NCBI RefSeq assembly: GCF_002770725.1
Contig: NZ_NQVN01000027.1
Span: forward strand, 1-62,408
DNA length: 62,408 bases
Direction: 5' to 3'
Source of the DNA: Pleomorphomonas carboxyditropha
Lineage (GTDB): Bacteria > Pseudomonadota > Alphaproteobacteria > Rhizobiales > Pleomorphomonadaceae
The notes under the pieces are model-generated. The model had not been told where the DNA came from, did no database searches, and saw only the letters and a program-made list of their open reading frames with translations. Positions 32,331 to 40,859 of this stretch are shown piece after piece. A program made the position numbers and the translations under genes. The stretch's first letter is position 1, and the number at the start of each line of letters is the position of its first letter.

Positions 32331-33431
32331 TCACATGCCCGTCTTGACCGAGGTCCAGACGCGGGTCAGCACGCGCTGGGCCTTGGCGTCGTAGGGCGTG
32401 GTCGAGAACAGGTTGGCCAGCGTCTCCTTGTCGGGGTAGATCGAGGTATCCGACAGGATGGCCGGGTCGACGAACTTCTGCGAGGCGAGGTTGCCGTTGG
32501 CATAGGCGACGTAGTTGGTCGACTTGGCGATGACGTCCGGCTTCATCATGAAGTTGATGAAGGCGTGGGCGGCGTCCGGGTTCGGCGCGTCCTTGGGGAT
32601 CGCCATGATGTCGAACCACATGTTGGCGCCTTCCTTGGGGATCACATACTGGATGGTGACGCCGTTCTTGGCCTCCTCGGCGCGGTTGCGCGCCTGCAGG
32701 ATGTCGCCCGAATAGCCGACGGCCAGGCAGATGTCGCCGTTGGCGAGCGCGTTGATGTATTCCGACGAATGGAACTTCTGGACGTAGGGCTTGACCGAGG
32801 CGAGCAGCTTGCCGGCCTCCTCCATGTCGGCGGCCTCCTTGGAATCGGGATTCTTGCCGAGATACTTGAGCGCGGCCGGGATCAGCTCCTCGGACGCGTC
32901 GAGGAACTGCACGCCGCAGTCCTTGAACTTCGAGACGATCTCCGGCTTGAACACCATGTCCCAGCTATTGACCGGCGCGTCGGGCATGATTGCCTTGATC
33001 TTCTCGACGTTGTAGCCGATGCCGGTGGTGCCCCACATGTAGTCGACGCCATACTGGTTGCCCGGATCGTATTCGGCGACGCGGCTCGTCACCTCCGGCC
33101 ACAGGTTGGAGAGGTTGGGCAGCTTGGACTTGTCGAGCGGCTGGTAGACGCCGGCGGCGATCTGGCGGGCGAGGAACGGACCGGTGATCACCACCACGTC
33201 GTAGCCCGAGCCGCCGGCCAGCATCTTGGTCTCGACGATGTCCTGGTTGTCGAACACGTCGTAGACCACCTTGATGCCGGTCTCCTTGGTGAACTCCTCC
33301 AGCACGGATTCGTCGATATAGTCGGACCAGTTGTAGACGTTGACGACCTTGTCCTCGGCCACGGCACCCGTCGCGAGCGCGACCGTCAGCGCGGCGGCAC
33401 CCAGAAGACGCTGTCTCACCATTTTCGTCAT
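32331..33431 (-). CDS. potF: periplasmic putrescine-binding protein
   Basis: 366 residues with a signal peptide (cleavage near AVA-ED, about residue 25). The mature N-terminus VVNVYNWSDYIDESVLEEFTK is diagnostic of PotF/PotD polyamine-binding proteins, as are GVDYMWGTTGIGYN and EGANMWFDIMAIPKDAPN. It captures putrescine in the periplasm and feeds PotHI. First gene of the unit; it diverges from puuA. Confidence 0.93.
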   Translation of the reverse strand: MTKMVRQRLLGAAALTVALATGAVAEDKVVNVYNWSDYIDESVLEEFTKETGIKVVYDVFDNQDIVETKMLAGGSGYDVVVITGPFLARQIAAGVYQPLDKSKLPNLSNLWPEVTSRVAEYDPGNQYGVDYMWGTTGIGYNVEKIKAIMPDAPVNSWDMVFKPEIVSKFKDCGVQFLDASEELIPAALKYLGKNPDSKEAADMEEAGKLLASVKPYVQKFHSSEYINALANGDICLAVGYSGDILQARNRAEEAKNGVTIQYVIPKEGANMWFDIMAIPKDAPNPDAAHAFINFMMKPDVIAKSTNYVAYANGNLASQKFVDPAILSDTSIYPDKETLANLFSTTPYDAKAQRVLTRVWTSVKTGM

Positions 33432-33619
33432 GCTCCCTGTCCCCTGTCGCGGCCGCCCCCGGTCGCCGCAATGGCGAAGCCGGTGGGGTCGGTCCGGGCC
33501 CCGGCGCTCTCTCGTAGGACGACTGGAGAATCCGGCGTTCTACGCACCCGGCGGTCGGGCGCATTTATGCACAGCGGCGGAGGGACGACAACTGGTCGCT
33601 GCCTATTTTCTGGCGCGTG

Positions 33620-33710
33620 GCATTTTCTCACCACTCGCCGCATCGGTTCCGGCGAAAATGCAATTGCGCGGCCGGGAAAATGCCATCACAAATAAGGGGT
33701 CTGCATTTTC
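33620..33710. promoter_or_regulatory. four copies of GAAAATGC/GCATTTTC in the potF-puuA divergent gap
   Basis: Copies lie at 33620-33627 (inverted), 33654-33661, 33676-33683 and 33703-33710 (inverted). The middle two are direct repeats 22 bp apart, two helical turns. The outer ones turn the array into nested dyads such as GGCATTTTC...GAAAATGCC. The array sits in the 360-bp gap (33432-33791), which has no gene, and could be the operator for both polyamine units. Confidence 0.55.
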
Positions 33711-33791
33711 CGAAACACAAAGGCGTGCGTTCGGACGGGCGGGATGGAAGAGGCTCCCGCCTTCGCGCGCCAGCAACGAAAGAAAGCGATC

Positions 33792-35207
33792 ATGAGTTTG
33801 ATTTCGACCGAGCCCAAGGACGCGCCGAGGGTCGGCGAACGCAAGCCGGAGCGGGGCGTCGATACGCTCGCCGAGGCCAGGACCTGGCTCAAGGAGCGGG
33901 GCATCGAGGACATCGAGTGCATCACGCCGGATCTTGCCGGCGTTGCCCGCGGCAAGCTGATGCCGGCCGACAAATTCTTCTCCTCGACCGTCATGTCGAT
34001 GCCGTCGTCGGTGTTCACCACGACGATCACCGGCGAGTATCCGGAGGAGGACGACGCCTTCCAGCACGACCCCTCCGACGGCGACGTGTTCCTGAAGCCG
34101 GACTTCTCGACGCTGACCGCCGTGCCCTGGGCGTCGGAGCCGACCGCCCAGATCATCCACGACGCCTTCCACCGCGACGGCCGGGCCTTCGACCTCGGGC
34201 CGCGCCAGATCCTGAGGCGGATCGTCGGCCTCTACGAGCGCGAAGGCCTCAGGGCGGTGGTGGCGCCGGAAATCGAGTTCTATCTCGTCAAGCAGAACCT
34301 CGATCCCGACTATCCGCTGGAGCCGCCGATCGGCCGCTCCGGCCGCGCCGAGGCCAGCCGGCAGTCCTACTCGATCCAGCACGTCAACGAGTTCGACGAC
34401 CTGTTCGACGACATCTACGAGTTCTCCGAGAAGCAGGGCCTGGAGATCGACACGCTGATCCACGAGGAAGGCGCCGCGCAGATGGAGATCAACCTGCGCC
34501 ATGGCGACCCGCTCGCCCTCGCCGACCAGGTGTTCACCTTCAAACGGACGATCCGCGAGGCGGCGCTCAGGCACAAGATGTACGCCACCTTCATGGCCAA
34601 GCCGATGAGCCGCGAGCCGGGCTCGGCCATGCACATCCACCAGTCGGTGGTGGACATCGAGACCGGCCGCAACATCTTCTCGGACGACGAGGGCAACCCC
34701 ACCCCGGCCTTCTTCTCCTTCATCGCCGGGCTGCAGAAATACCTGCCGGCGGTGATGTGCATCCTCGCTCCCTACGTCAATTCCTTCCGGCGCCTCACGC
34801 GCGGCACGGCGGCGCCGATCAACGTCCACTGGGGCTACGACAACCGCACCGTCGGCATCCGCGTGCCCAATTCCGGGCCGGGCTCGCGACGCGTCGAGAA
34901 CCGGGTGCCGTCGTCGGACGCCAATCCCTATCTCGCCGTCGCCGCCTCGCTGGCCTGCGGGCTTCTCGGCATGCAGCAGCGGCTCGCGCCCGAGGAGCCG
35001 ATCTCGGGTTCGGCGCGCGGCCTGCCCTTCGGCCTGCCGCGCGGCCTCCTGGAGGCGCTGGCGCTGTTCGAGGACAGCGGCGACCTTGCCGAGGTGTTCG
35101 GTCCGCGCTTCATGGCGACCTACCGGGCGATCAAGCAGCAGGAATACGAGACGTTCATGAACGTCATCTCCAGTTGGGAACGGCAGCATCTGCTGCTGGC
35201 GGTGTAA
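33792..35207 (+). CDS. puuA: glutamine-synthetase-family gamma-glutamylputrescine synthetase
   Basis: 471 residues from ATG 33792; the frame extends 48 bases upstream without a better start. Glutamine-synthetase fold: VVAPEIEFYLV (Glu of the metal site), GSAMHIHQSVVD, and PINVHWGYDNRTVGIRVP in the active-site barrel. Divergence from potF and the presence of puuB downstream support PuuA (putrescine + glutamate + ATP to gamma-glutamylputrescine) rather than nitrogen-assimilating GlnA. Confidence 0.88.
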   Translation: MSLISTEPKDAPRVGERKPERGVDTLAEARTWLKERGIEDIECITPDLAGVARGKLMPADKFFSSTVMSMPSSVFTTTITGEYPEEDDAFQHDPSDGDVFLKPDFSTLTAVPWASEPTAQIIHDAFHRDGRAFDLGPRQILRRIVGLYEREGLRAVVAPEIEFYLVKQNLDPDYPLEPPIGRSGRAEASRQSYSIQHVNEFDDLFDDIYEFSEKQGLEIDTLIHEEGAAQMEINLRHGDPLALADQVFTFKRTIREAALRHKMYATFMAKPMSREPGSAMHIHQSVVDIETGRNIFSDDEGNPTPAFFSFIAGLQKYLPAVMCILAPYVNSFRRLTRGTAAPINVHWGYDNRTVGIRVPNSGPGSRRVENRVPSSDANPYLAVAASLACGLLGMQQRLAPEEPISGSARGLPFGLPRGLLEALALFEDSGDLAEVFGPRFMATYRAIKQQEYETFMNVISSWERQHLLLAV

Positions 35208-35219
35208 GCGTTGCCAGTC

Positions 35220-35251
35220 TGTGTAGACAGGATTATATTCCTGTCTACACA
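35220..35251 (+). promoter_or_regulatory. vapBC operator with overlapping -10
   Basis: Perfect 13-bp arms TGTGTAGACAGGA and TCCTGTCTACACA flank TTATAT. The centre gives a likely -10 region (TATATT), so a VapBC complex on the dyad would shut its own promoter. It lies 13 bp before the vapB ATG. Confidence 0.8.
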
Positions 35252-35264
35252 CGAGGAGGGAGCC

Positions 35265-35504
35265 ATGGGACTGAACATCCGCAGCGAGGAGGTCAACCGC
35301 CTCGCCACCCAACTTGCCGAGCAGCGCAAGGTCACCAAGACCGAGGCGGTGCGGCTGGCGCTCGCCAACGAACTTGCCCGCAAGGCAGAGGAAAAGTCCC
35401 TGTGGGAAAAGATCGCCCCGATCCGCGCGTCGATCGCCGCGGCGCCCAAGACCGGCCTGCCGGCCGACAAGGCATTCTTCGACGAAATCAACGGTGACTA
35501 TTAA
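35265..35504 (+). CDS. vapB: VapB-type antitoxin
   Basis: 79 residues with GAGGAGGG upstream. The N-terminus MGLNIRSEEVNRLATQLAEQRKVTKTEAVRLALANEL matches the short ribbon/helix DNA-binding proteins of the Rv0623/PSK type found beside VapC toxins. The C-terminal Pro/Asp-rich end would wrap the toxin. It abuts vapC with no intergenic base. The dyad upstream is its likely autoregulatory site. Confidence 0.85.
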   Translation: MGLNIRSEEVNRLATQLAEQRKVTKTEAVRLALANELARKAEEKSLWEKIAPIRASIAAAPKTGLPADKAFFDEINGDY

Positions 35505-35921
35505 ATGTTCGTCGATGCATCGGCGATAATCGCCATGATTGCCGAGGAAACGGACGGCGAGAGGCTGGCCGGACAGCTTCAGTCGGCGCCGCCGTCGGAG
35601 CGGATCACCTCGGTCGTCGCCGTCTGGGAGGCGGTGGCCGGTCTCCATCGCCTCACCAAGCTGCCGCTTTCCGCCATCGAGCTCAAGGTCCGCAGCTTTC
35701 TTGCCACCGCGTCGATCGAGGTGGTCCCGCTAACGCTCGACCACCTCTCGCCCGCCCTCGACGCCTTCGACCGCTACGGCCGCCACCGCCTGCCGGAGAG
35801 CGAACGGAACAAGGCGCTCAACCTCGGCGACTGTTTCCACTACGCCGCCGCCCGACGCGCCGGAACCGGCATCCTGCACAAGGACGCCGGCCTCGCCCTC
35901 ACCGACCTGCCGCCCGCCTGA
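35505..35921 (+). CDS. vapC: VapC-type PIN-domain ribonuclease toxin
   Basis: 138 residues. PIN-domain acidic residues are present: Asp4 (MFVDASAII), Glu42 (VWEAV) and the Asp of LNLGDCFHYA. VapC enzymes are Mg-dependent RNases that cut tRNA or rRNA when the antitoxin is lost. The pair lies between puuA and the putrescine-type aminotransferase, interrupting a metabolic cluster, which suggests insertion by transfer. Confidence 0.9.
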   Translation: MFVDASAIIAMIAEETDGERLAGQLQSAPPSERITSVVAVWEAVAGLHRLTKLPLSAIELKVRSFLATASIEVVPLTLDHLSPALDAFDRYGRHRLPESERNKALNLGDCFHYAAARRAGTGILHKDAGLALTDLPPA

Positions 35922-35947
35922 ACGGCCGCCTTCATCCCGAGGCTTCC

Positions 35948-37333
35948 ATGCTCATTCACAACGCCTATCCCACCGAGCACTACCGCGCCCTCGACGCGGC
36001 GCATCATCTGCATCCCTTCTCGGATGCCCGCTCGCTCAATGCCGGCGGCGTCCGCGTCATCGTCAAGGGGGAAGGCGTCTGGCTGACCGACAGCGACGGC
36101 AATCGCATCCTCGACGGCATGTCGGGCCTGTGGTGCGTCAACATCGGCCATGGCCGGCCGGAGATCGCCGAGGCCGTGCAGAAGCAGATGGCCGAGATCT
36201 CCTATTACAATACCTTCTTCAAGACGACGCATCCGCCGGCGGTCGAGCTGGCCGCGCTGATCGCCGAAGTGACGCCCGAAGGCTTCAACCGCGTCTTCTT
36301 CTGCGGCTCGGGGTCGGAGGCCAACGACACCGTGCTCCGGATGGTACGCACCTACTGGGCGACGCTCGGCAAGCCGGACAAGCAGGTGATCATCGCCCGC
36401 CGCAACGCCTATCACGGCTCGACGGTGGCCGGCGCCTCGCTCGGCGGCATGGCGCCGATGCACGCCCAGGGCGGGTTGCCCATTCCCGGCATCCGCCACA
36501 TCGGCCAGCCCTACTGGTTCGACGAGGGCGGCGAGCTGACGCCGGCCGAATTCGGCCTCAGGGCGGCGCGCGAACTGGAAGCGGCGATCGACGAGATCGG
36601 CGAGGACAAGGTGGCCGCCTTCATCGCCGAGCCGATCCAGGGGGCGGGCGGCGTCATCATCCCGCCGGACACCTACTGGCCGGAAGTCGCCCGCATCTGC
36701 CGCGAGCGCGACATCCTGTTCGTCTCCGACGAGGTGATCTGCGGCTTCGGCCGGCTCGGCAGCTGGTTCGGCGCCGAGCGCTTCGGCCTGAAGCCCGACC
36801 TGATGCCGGTCGCCAAGGGCCTGTCGTCGGGCTACCTGCCGATCGGCGGCGTGCTGGTCTCCGACAAGGTGGCCGGGGTGATCGAGGACACCGGCGAGTT
36901 CAACCACGGCTTCACCTATTCGGCCCATCCGGTCTGCGCGGCGGCGGCGATCGCCAACCTCAAAATTCTGCGCGACGAAAAGCTGGTGGAGCGCGTCCGC
37001 GACGACATCGGCCCCTATCTCCGCGAGCGCTGGCTGAAGCTTGCCGACCATACGCTGGTCGGCGAGGCGCGCATGACCGGCCTGATGGGGGCGCTGGAAC
37101 TCGTTCCGGCGAAACCGTCGCACCAGCGCTTTGTCGGCGACGGCAGCATCGGCCTGCGCTGCCGGGAGCATTCGTTCCGGAACGGCCTGGTGATGCGCCA
37201 TGTCCACGATACCATGGTCATCGCGCCGCCCTTCGTGCTCACCCACGAGGAGGCGGACGAGCTGATCCGCCTCGCCGCCCTGACGCTCGACATGACGCAC
37301 GCCGACCTCCGGCGCGACGGCGTCATGGGCTGA
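35948..37333 (+). CDS. spuC: class III omega-aminotransferase, probably putrescine:pyruvate aminotransferase
   Basis: 461 residues. Class III PLP aminotransferase: GSGSEANDTVLRMVR, RRNAYHGSTVAGASLGG, FIAEPIQGAGGVI, FVSDEVICGFGRLG and the PLP lysine in PVAKGLSSGYLPIGG. The N-terminal LHPFSDARSLNAGG resembles the SpuC/omega-amino-acid:pyruvate group. In this polyamine cluster it would convert putrescine and pyruvate to 4-aminobutanal and alanine, a route parallel to PuuA/PuuB. Other amine donors cannot be excluded. Confidence 0.85.
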   Translation: MLIHNAYPTEHYRALDAAHHLHPFSDARSLNAGGVRVIVKGEGVWLTDSDGNRILDGMSGLWCVNIGHGRPEIAEAVQKQMAEISYYNTFFKTTHPPAVELAALIAEVTPEGFNRVFFCGSGSEANDTVLRMVRTYWATLGKPDKQVIIARRNAYHGSTVAGASLGGMAPMHAQGGLPIPGIRHIGQPYWFDEGGELTPAEFGLRAARELEAAIDEIGEDKVAAFIAEPIQGAGGVIIPPDTYWPEVARICRERDILFVSDEVICGFGRLGSWFGAERFGLKPDLMPVAKGLSSGYLPIGGVLVSDKVAGVIEDTGEFNHGFTYSAHPVCAAAAIANLKILRDEKLVERVRDDIGPYLRERWLKLADHTLVGEARMTGLMGALELVPAKPSHQRFVGDGSIGLRCREHSFRNGLVMRHVHDTMVIAPPFVLTHEEADELIRLAALTLDMTHADLRRDGVMG

Positions 37334-37417
37334 GCCTGCCCAACTTTAGGACATAGCGGCCCGCGGCGTTTCGGCTATGGTACCGGCGAAAAAAGACGAT
37401 TCTCGAAACGGATCCGC

Positions 37418-38713
37418 ATGTTCTCCGCGCCGACCTTCATGCCCGCCGAGGGCCGAGCCCCGCATGTCGCCTCCTGGTATGCCGCTTCCGCCGGCGCTAT
37501 CCCGACCTATCCGGCCCTGAAGGGCCATTGCCGGGCCGACGTCGCCATCGTCGGCGGCGGCTACACCGGCCTGTCGGCCGCGCTGTCGCTGTCCAAGGCC
37601 GGCTACCGGGTGGTGGTGCTGGAAGCCAACAAGATCGGCTGGGGCGCCTCGGGCCGCAACGGCGGCCAGATCCATCCCGGCCAGCGCCAGGATCCCGACT
37701 GGCTGGCCGCCCGCATCGGCGAGGGGCCGACCCGCGATCTGCTGCGGCTGGCCGACGAGGCGCGCGACCATCTCGACCGGCTGATCACTGAAAATGCCAT
37801 CGACTGCGACTTCCGGCCCGGCCTCATCCACGCCGTCCACAAGCCGCGCTGGGTGGAGGCGGAAAAGCGCCACGTCGACCACCTGCGAACGAAGTGGGGC
37901 ATCGAACGGCAGTTTCTCGACCGGCACGAGACGGCGCGGCGCATCGGCACCGACGTCTACCACGCCGGCAGCTTCGACCCGAAAGGCGGCAAGCTGCACC
38001 CGCTGAAATTCGCCCTCGGCCTTGCCGGGGCGGCGGTCGCCGCCGGCGCGACGCTCCATGAGGACAGCCGCGTCACGGAAATCCGCCATGGCGCCAAGCC
38101 GATCGTCGTCACCGCCGGCGGCGAGGCGATGGTCGACACGGTGATCCTCGCCGGCAACGGCTATCTCGGCGGCCTCGACGCCGAGACCGACGCCCGCGTG
38201 TTGCCGATCAACAACTTCGTGGTGGCCACCGAGCCGCTCGACGAGCTGCTGATCCCCGGCGAGGAGGCGGTGAGCGACAGCCGCTTCGTCGTCCACTACT
38301 GGCACCAGACGCCCGACCGGCGGCTGGTATTCGGCGGCGGCGAGACCTACAGCCACGCCTTCCCCGAGGATATCGCCGCCTTCGTGCGGCCGCATCTCGC
38401 CCGCGTCTATCCGAAGCTCGCCGGCGTGCCGGTCAGCCACGCCTGGGGCGGCACGCTCGGCATCACCTTCAACCGCATGCCGTTCATCCGGCGGCCGAAG
38501 CCCAACGTCTACATCGCCGCCGGCTATTCCGGACAGGGCGTCATGCTGGCGCCCTTCGTCGGCCACGTCATCGCCGAAGCGGTGGGCGGCGCCATGGGAC
38601 GGTTCGATATGTTCGCCAAGGTACCGGTGATGCCCTTCCCCGGCGGCACGCTGCTGCGCTGGCCGACGCTGGTGGCGGCCATGACGTGGTTCAAGCTGAT
38701 GGACAGTATCTGA
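37418..38713 (+). CDS. puuB: FAD-dependent gamma-glutamylputrescine oxidase
   Basis: 431 residues of the DAO family. FAD-binding Rossmann motif ADVAIVGGGYTGLSAALSLSKAG (about residue 40), then GWGASGRNGGQIHPGQRQDP and a C-terminal GGTLGITFNRMPFIRR/YIAAGYSGQGVMLAP, as in PuuB. It oxidises gamma-glutamylputrescine to the aldehyde with release of ammonia and peroxide. The later puuC and puuD steps are not in the window. Confidence 0.88.
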   Translation: MFSAPTFMPAEGRAPHVASWYAASAGAIPTYPALKGHCRADVAIVGGGYTGLSAALSLSKAGYRVVVLEANKIGWGASGRNGGQIHPGQRQDPDWLAARIGEGPTRDLLRLADEARDHLDRLITENAIDCDFRPGLIHAVHKPRWVEAEKRHVDHLRTKWGIERQFLDRHETARRIGTDVYHAGSFDPKGGKLHPLKFALGLAGAAVAAGATLHEDSRVTEIRHGAKPIVVTAGGEAMVDTVILAGNGYLGGLDAETDARVLPINNFVVATEPLDELLIPGEEAVSDSRFVVHYWHQTPDRRLVFGGGETYSHAFPEDIAAFVRPHLARVYPKLAGVPVSHAWGGTLGITFNRMPFIRRPKPNVYIAAGYSGQGVMLAPFVGHVIAEAVGGAMGRFDMFAKVPVMPFPGGTLLRWPTLVAAMTWFKLMDSI

Positions 38714-38744
38714 CGCCGCCAGATGCCTTCTTTTCGCAGAAAAT

Positions 38745-38765
38745 AGACTATATCCTTTGTAGTCT
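38745..38765. promoter_or_regulatory. inverted repeat upstream of the sulfate-assimilation operon
   Basis: AGACTA-N9-TAGTCT lies in an A+T-rich patch 128 bp before the DUF2849 gene. Its centre TATCCTTTG could contain part of a promoter. Regulator unknown. Confidence 0.45.
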
Positions 38766-38892
38766 TTCAATAATCCGGCGATGGCGGGATGTTTTTTCCG
38801 CCGTCGTCGCGCTTTTTGAAACGAGCACGCAGGCCCTTGGCAAGACGATCGACTATGTGTTCAGTCAGGATCATCCCTTCGCGGACGCCGGA

Positions 38893-39189
38893 ATGCCTAT
38901 GCCTGAAATTCTGACCGCCAACCGACTTTCCGACGGCGACGTCGTCTATCGCACCGCCGCGGGCGACTGGGTCACCGACGTGGACGCCGCCGAGCCGATC
39001 GACGGCGCCGAGCGGTTGGCCGCCGCCCAGGCGGCCGCCGACGCCGACGTGAAGGCGTCGCGCGTGCTCGACGTCGTCGCCATCGCCGTCGAGATAGCGG
39101 ATGGCCGGATCGTGCCGAAGCGGCTGCGCGAGCGCATCCGCGCCTTCGGCCCCACCGTCAAGTCCGACCACCGGCCCGGTGCCGTCTGA
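38893..39189 (+). CDS. DUF2849 family protein linked to sulfite reductase
   Basis: 98 residues from ATG 38893. Small soluble protein (EILTANRLSDGDVVYRTAAGDWV ... RIVPKRLRERIRAFGPTVKSD) of the DUF2849 type, which sits directly upstream of cysI in many alphaproteobacteria. Fourteen bases separate it from cysI. A role in sulfite-reductase assembly or electron supply is often presumed but unproven. Confidence 0.8.
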   Translation: MPMPEILTANRLSDGDVVYRTAAGDWVTDVDAAEPIDGAERLAAAQAAADADVKASRVLDVVAIAVEIADGRIVPKRLRERIRAFGPTVKSDHRPGAV

Positions 39190-39203
39190 GGAAGGAGGCC
39201 GCC

Positions 39204-40859
39204 ATGTACCGCTACGACGAATTCGACGCCGCCTTCGTGCGCGAGCGCGTCGCCCAGTTCTCCGATCAGGTGGAGCGCCGGCTGAAGGGCGAGCTCACCG
39301 AGGACGAGTTCAAGCCGCTGCGCCTGATGAACGGCGTCTATCTGCAGCTCCACGCCTACATGCTGCGCATCGCCGTTCCCTACGGCACACTGTCGTCGAC
39401 GCAGATGCGCCGCCTCGCCCGCATCGCCCGGACCTACGACAAGGGCTACGGCCACTTCACCACCCGGCAGAACATCCAGTTCAACTGGCCTGCCCTGAAA
39501 GACGTGCCGGCCATCCTCGGCGAGCTCGCCGAAGTGGAGATGCACGCCATCCAGACCTCCGGCAACTGCATCCGCAACGTCACCGCCGACCATTTCGCCG
39601 GCGCCGCCTTCGACGAGGCCGACGATCCCCGACCCTATGCGGAGATCCTCAGGCAATGGTCGTCGCTGCATCCGGAATTCTCGTTCCTGCCGCGCAAGTT
39701 CAAGATCGCGGTGACCGGCGCCGCCCACGACCGGGCGGCCATCCGCCTGCACGACATCGGCCTCGAGGTGAAGCGCGGCGACGACGGCGGCATCGGCTTT
39801 GCCGTCTACGTCGGCGGCGGCCAGGGCCGCACGCCGATGCTCGCCCGCGAGATCAATCCCTTCGTGCCGGAGGCCGACCTCCTCGCCTATGTCGACGCGA
39901 TCCTGCGCGTCTACAATCTGTTCGGCCGGCGCGACAACAAGTACAAGGCGCGCATCAAGATCCTGGTCCACGAGACCGGCATCGACGAACTGCGGCGGCT
40001 GGTGGAAGAGGAGTTCGCGCAGATCCGCGGCGGCGTGCTCGGCCTGCCGGCCGAGGAGGCGGAGCGCATCCGCGCCTATTTCGCGCCGCCCCGCTTCGAG
40101 GACCGGCCGGCGGTCTCCGCCAGGCTCGACGCCGCCCGCGCCGCCAATCCGGCCCTCGACCGCTTCGCCCGGCAGAACCTCCATCGCCACAAGGCGCCGG
40201 GCTACACCTCGCTGACCATCTCGCTGAAGCCGATCGGCGGCATCCCCGGCGACGCCTCGGCCGACCAGATGGACGCGGTCGCCGCCATCGCCGAGAAATG
40301 GGCGTTCTCGGAGATCCGCGTCAGCCACGAGCAGAACCTGATCCTGCCACACCTCCTGCTCGACGAGGTGCCGGAGATCTATGAGGCGCTCGCCGCGGCG
40401 GGGCTTGCCACCGCCAACGCCGGCGCCATCACCGACATCATCGCCTGCCCCGGCCTCGACTATTGCGCGCTCGCCAACGCCCGTTCGATCCCGATCGCCT
40501 CGCAACTGTCCGAGCGGTTCGGCGCGCCGGAGCGGCAGGACGAGATCGGGCCGCTGTCGATCAAGATTTCCGGCTGCATCAACGCCTGCGGCCATCACCA
40601 CGTCGGCCACATCGGCATCCTCGGCGTCGACCGCAAGGGCGAGGAATTCTATCAGATCAGCCTCGGCGGCAATCCCGACGAGAGCGCCTCGATCGGCGAG
40701 ATCGTCGGCCCCGGCTTTTACGCCGACGGCGTCGTCGACGCGGTCGAAACCGTCGTCGACACCTATATCAGGCTCCGCGCCTCACCGGAGGAAACCTTCC
40801 TCGCCGCCTATCGGCGGCTCGGCGAGGCGCCGTTCAAGGAGGCGCTCTATGGTGCCTGA
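39204..40859 (+). CDS. cysI: sulfite reductase hemoprotein (assimilatory, siroheme/4Fe-4S)
   Basis: 551 residues with GGAAGGAGG upstream. Nitrite/sulfite reductase repeats: FTTRQNIQFNWP, SGNCIRNVTAD, and the siroheme-[4Fe-4S] ligands in CPGLDYC plus SGCINACGHHH. It reduces sulfite to sulfide with six electrons. The order DUF2849-cysI-cysH-DUF934 is a sulfate-assimilation operon, which argues for sulfite rather than nitrite as substrate. No cysJ is present, so a ferredoxin donor is possible. Confidence 0.92.
   Translation: MYRYDEFDAAFVRERVAQFSDQVERRLKGELTEDEFKPLRLMNGVYLQLHAYMLRIAVPYGTLSSTQMRRLARIARTYDKGYGHFTTRQNIQFNWPALKDVPAILGELAEVEMHAIQTSGNCIRNVTADHFAGAAFDEADDPRPYAEILRQWSSLHPEFSFLPRKFKIAVTGAAHDRAAIRLHDIGLEVKRGDDGGIGFAVYVGGGQGRTPMLAREINPFVPEADLLAYVDAILRVYNLFGRRDNKYKARIKILVHETGIDELRRLVEEEFAQIRGGVLGLPAEEAERIRAYFAPPRFEDRPAVSARLDAARAANPALDRFARQNLHRHKAPGYTSLTISLKPIGGIPGDASADQMDAVAAIAEKWAFSEIRVSHEQNLILPHLLLDEVPEIYEALAAAGLATANAGAITDIIACPGLDYCALANARSIPIASQLSERFGAPERQDEIGPLSIKISGCINACGHHHVGHIGILGVDRKGEEFYQISLGGNPDESASIGEIVGPGFYADGVVDAVETVVDTYIRLRASPEETFLAAYRRLGEAPFKEALYGA

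Noticed and set aside
39204-40859. Calling this gene a nitrite reductase
   Set aside because: The nitrite/sulfite reductase fold is shared, but the adjacent APS reductase, DUF2849 and DUF934 genes point to sulfite reduction.
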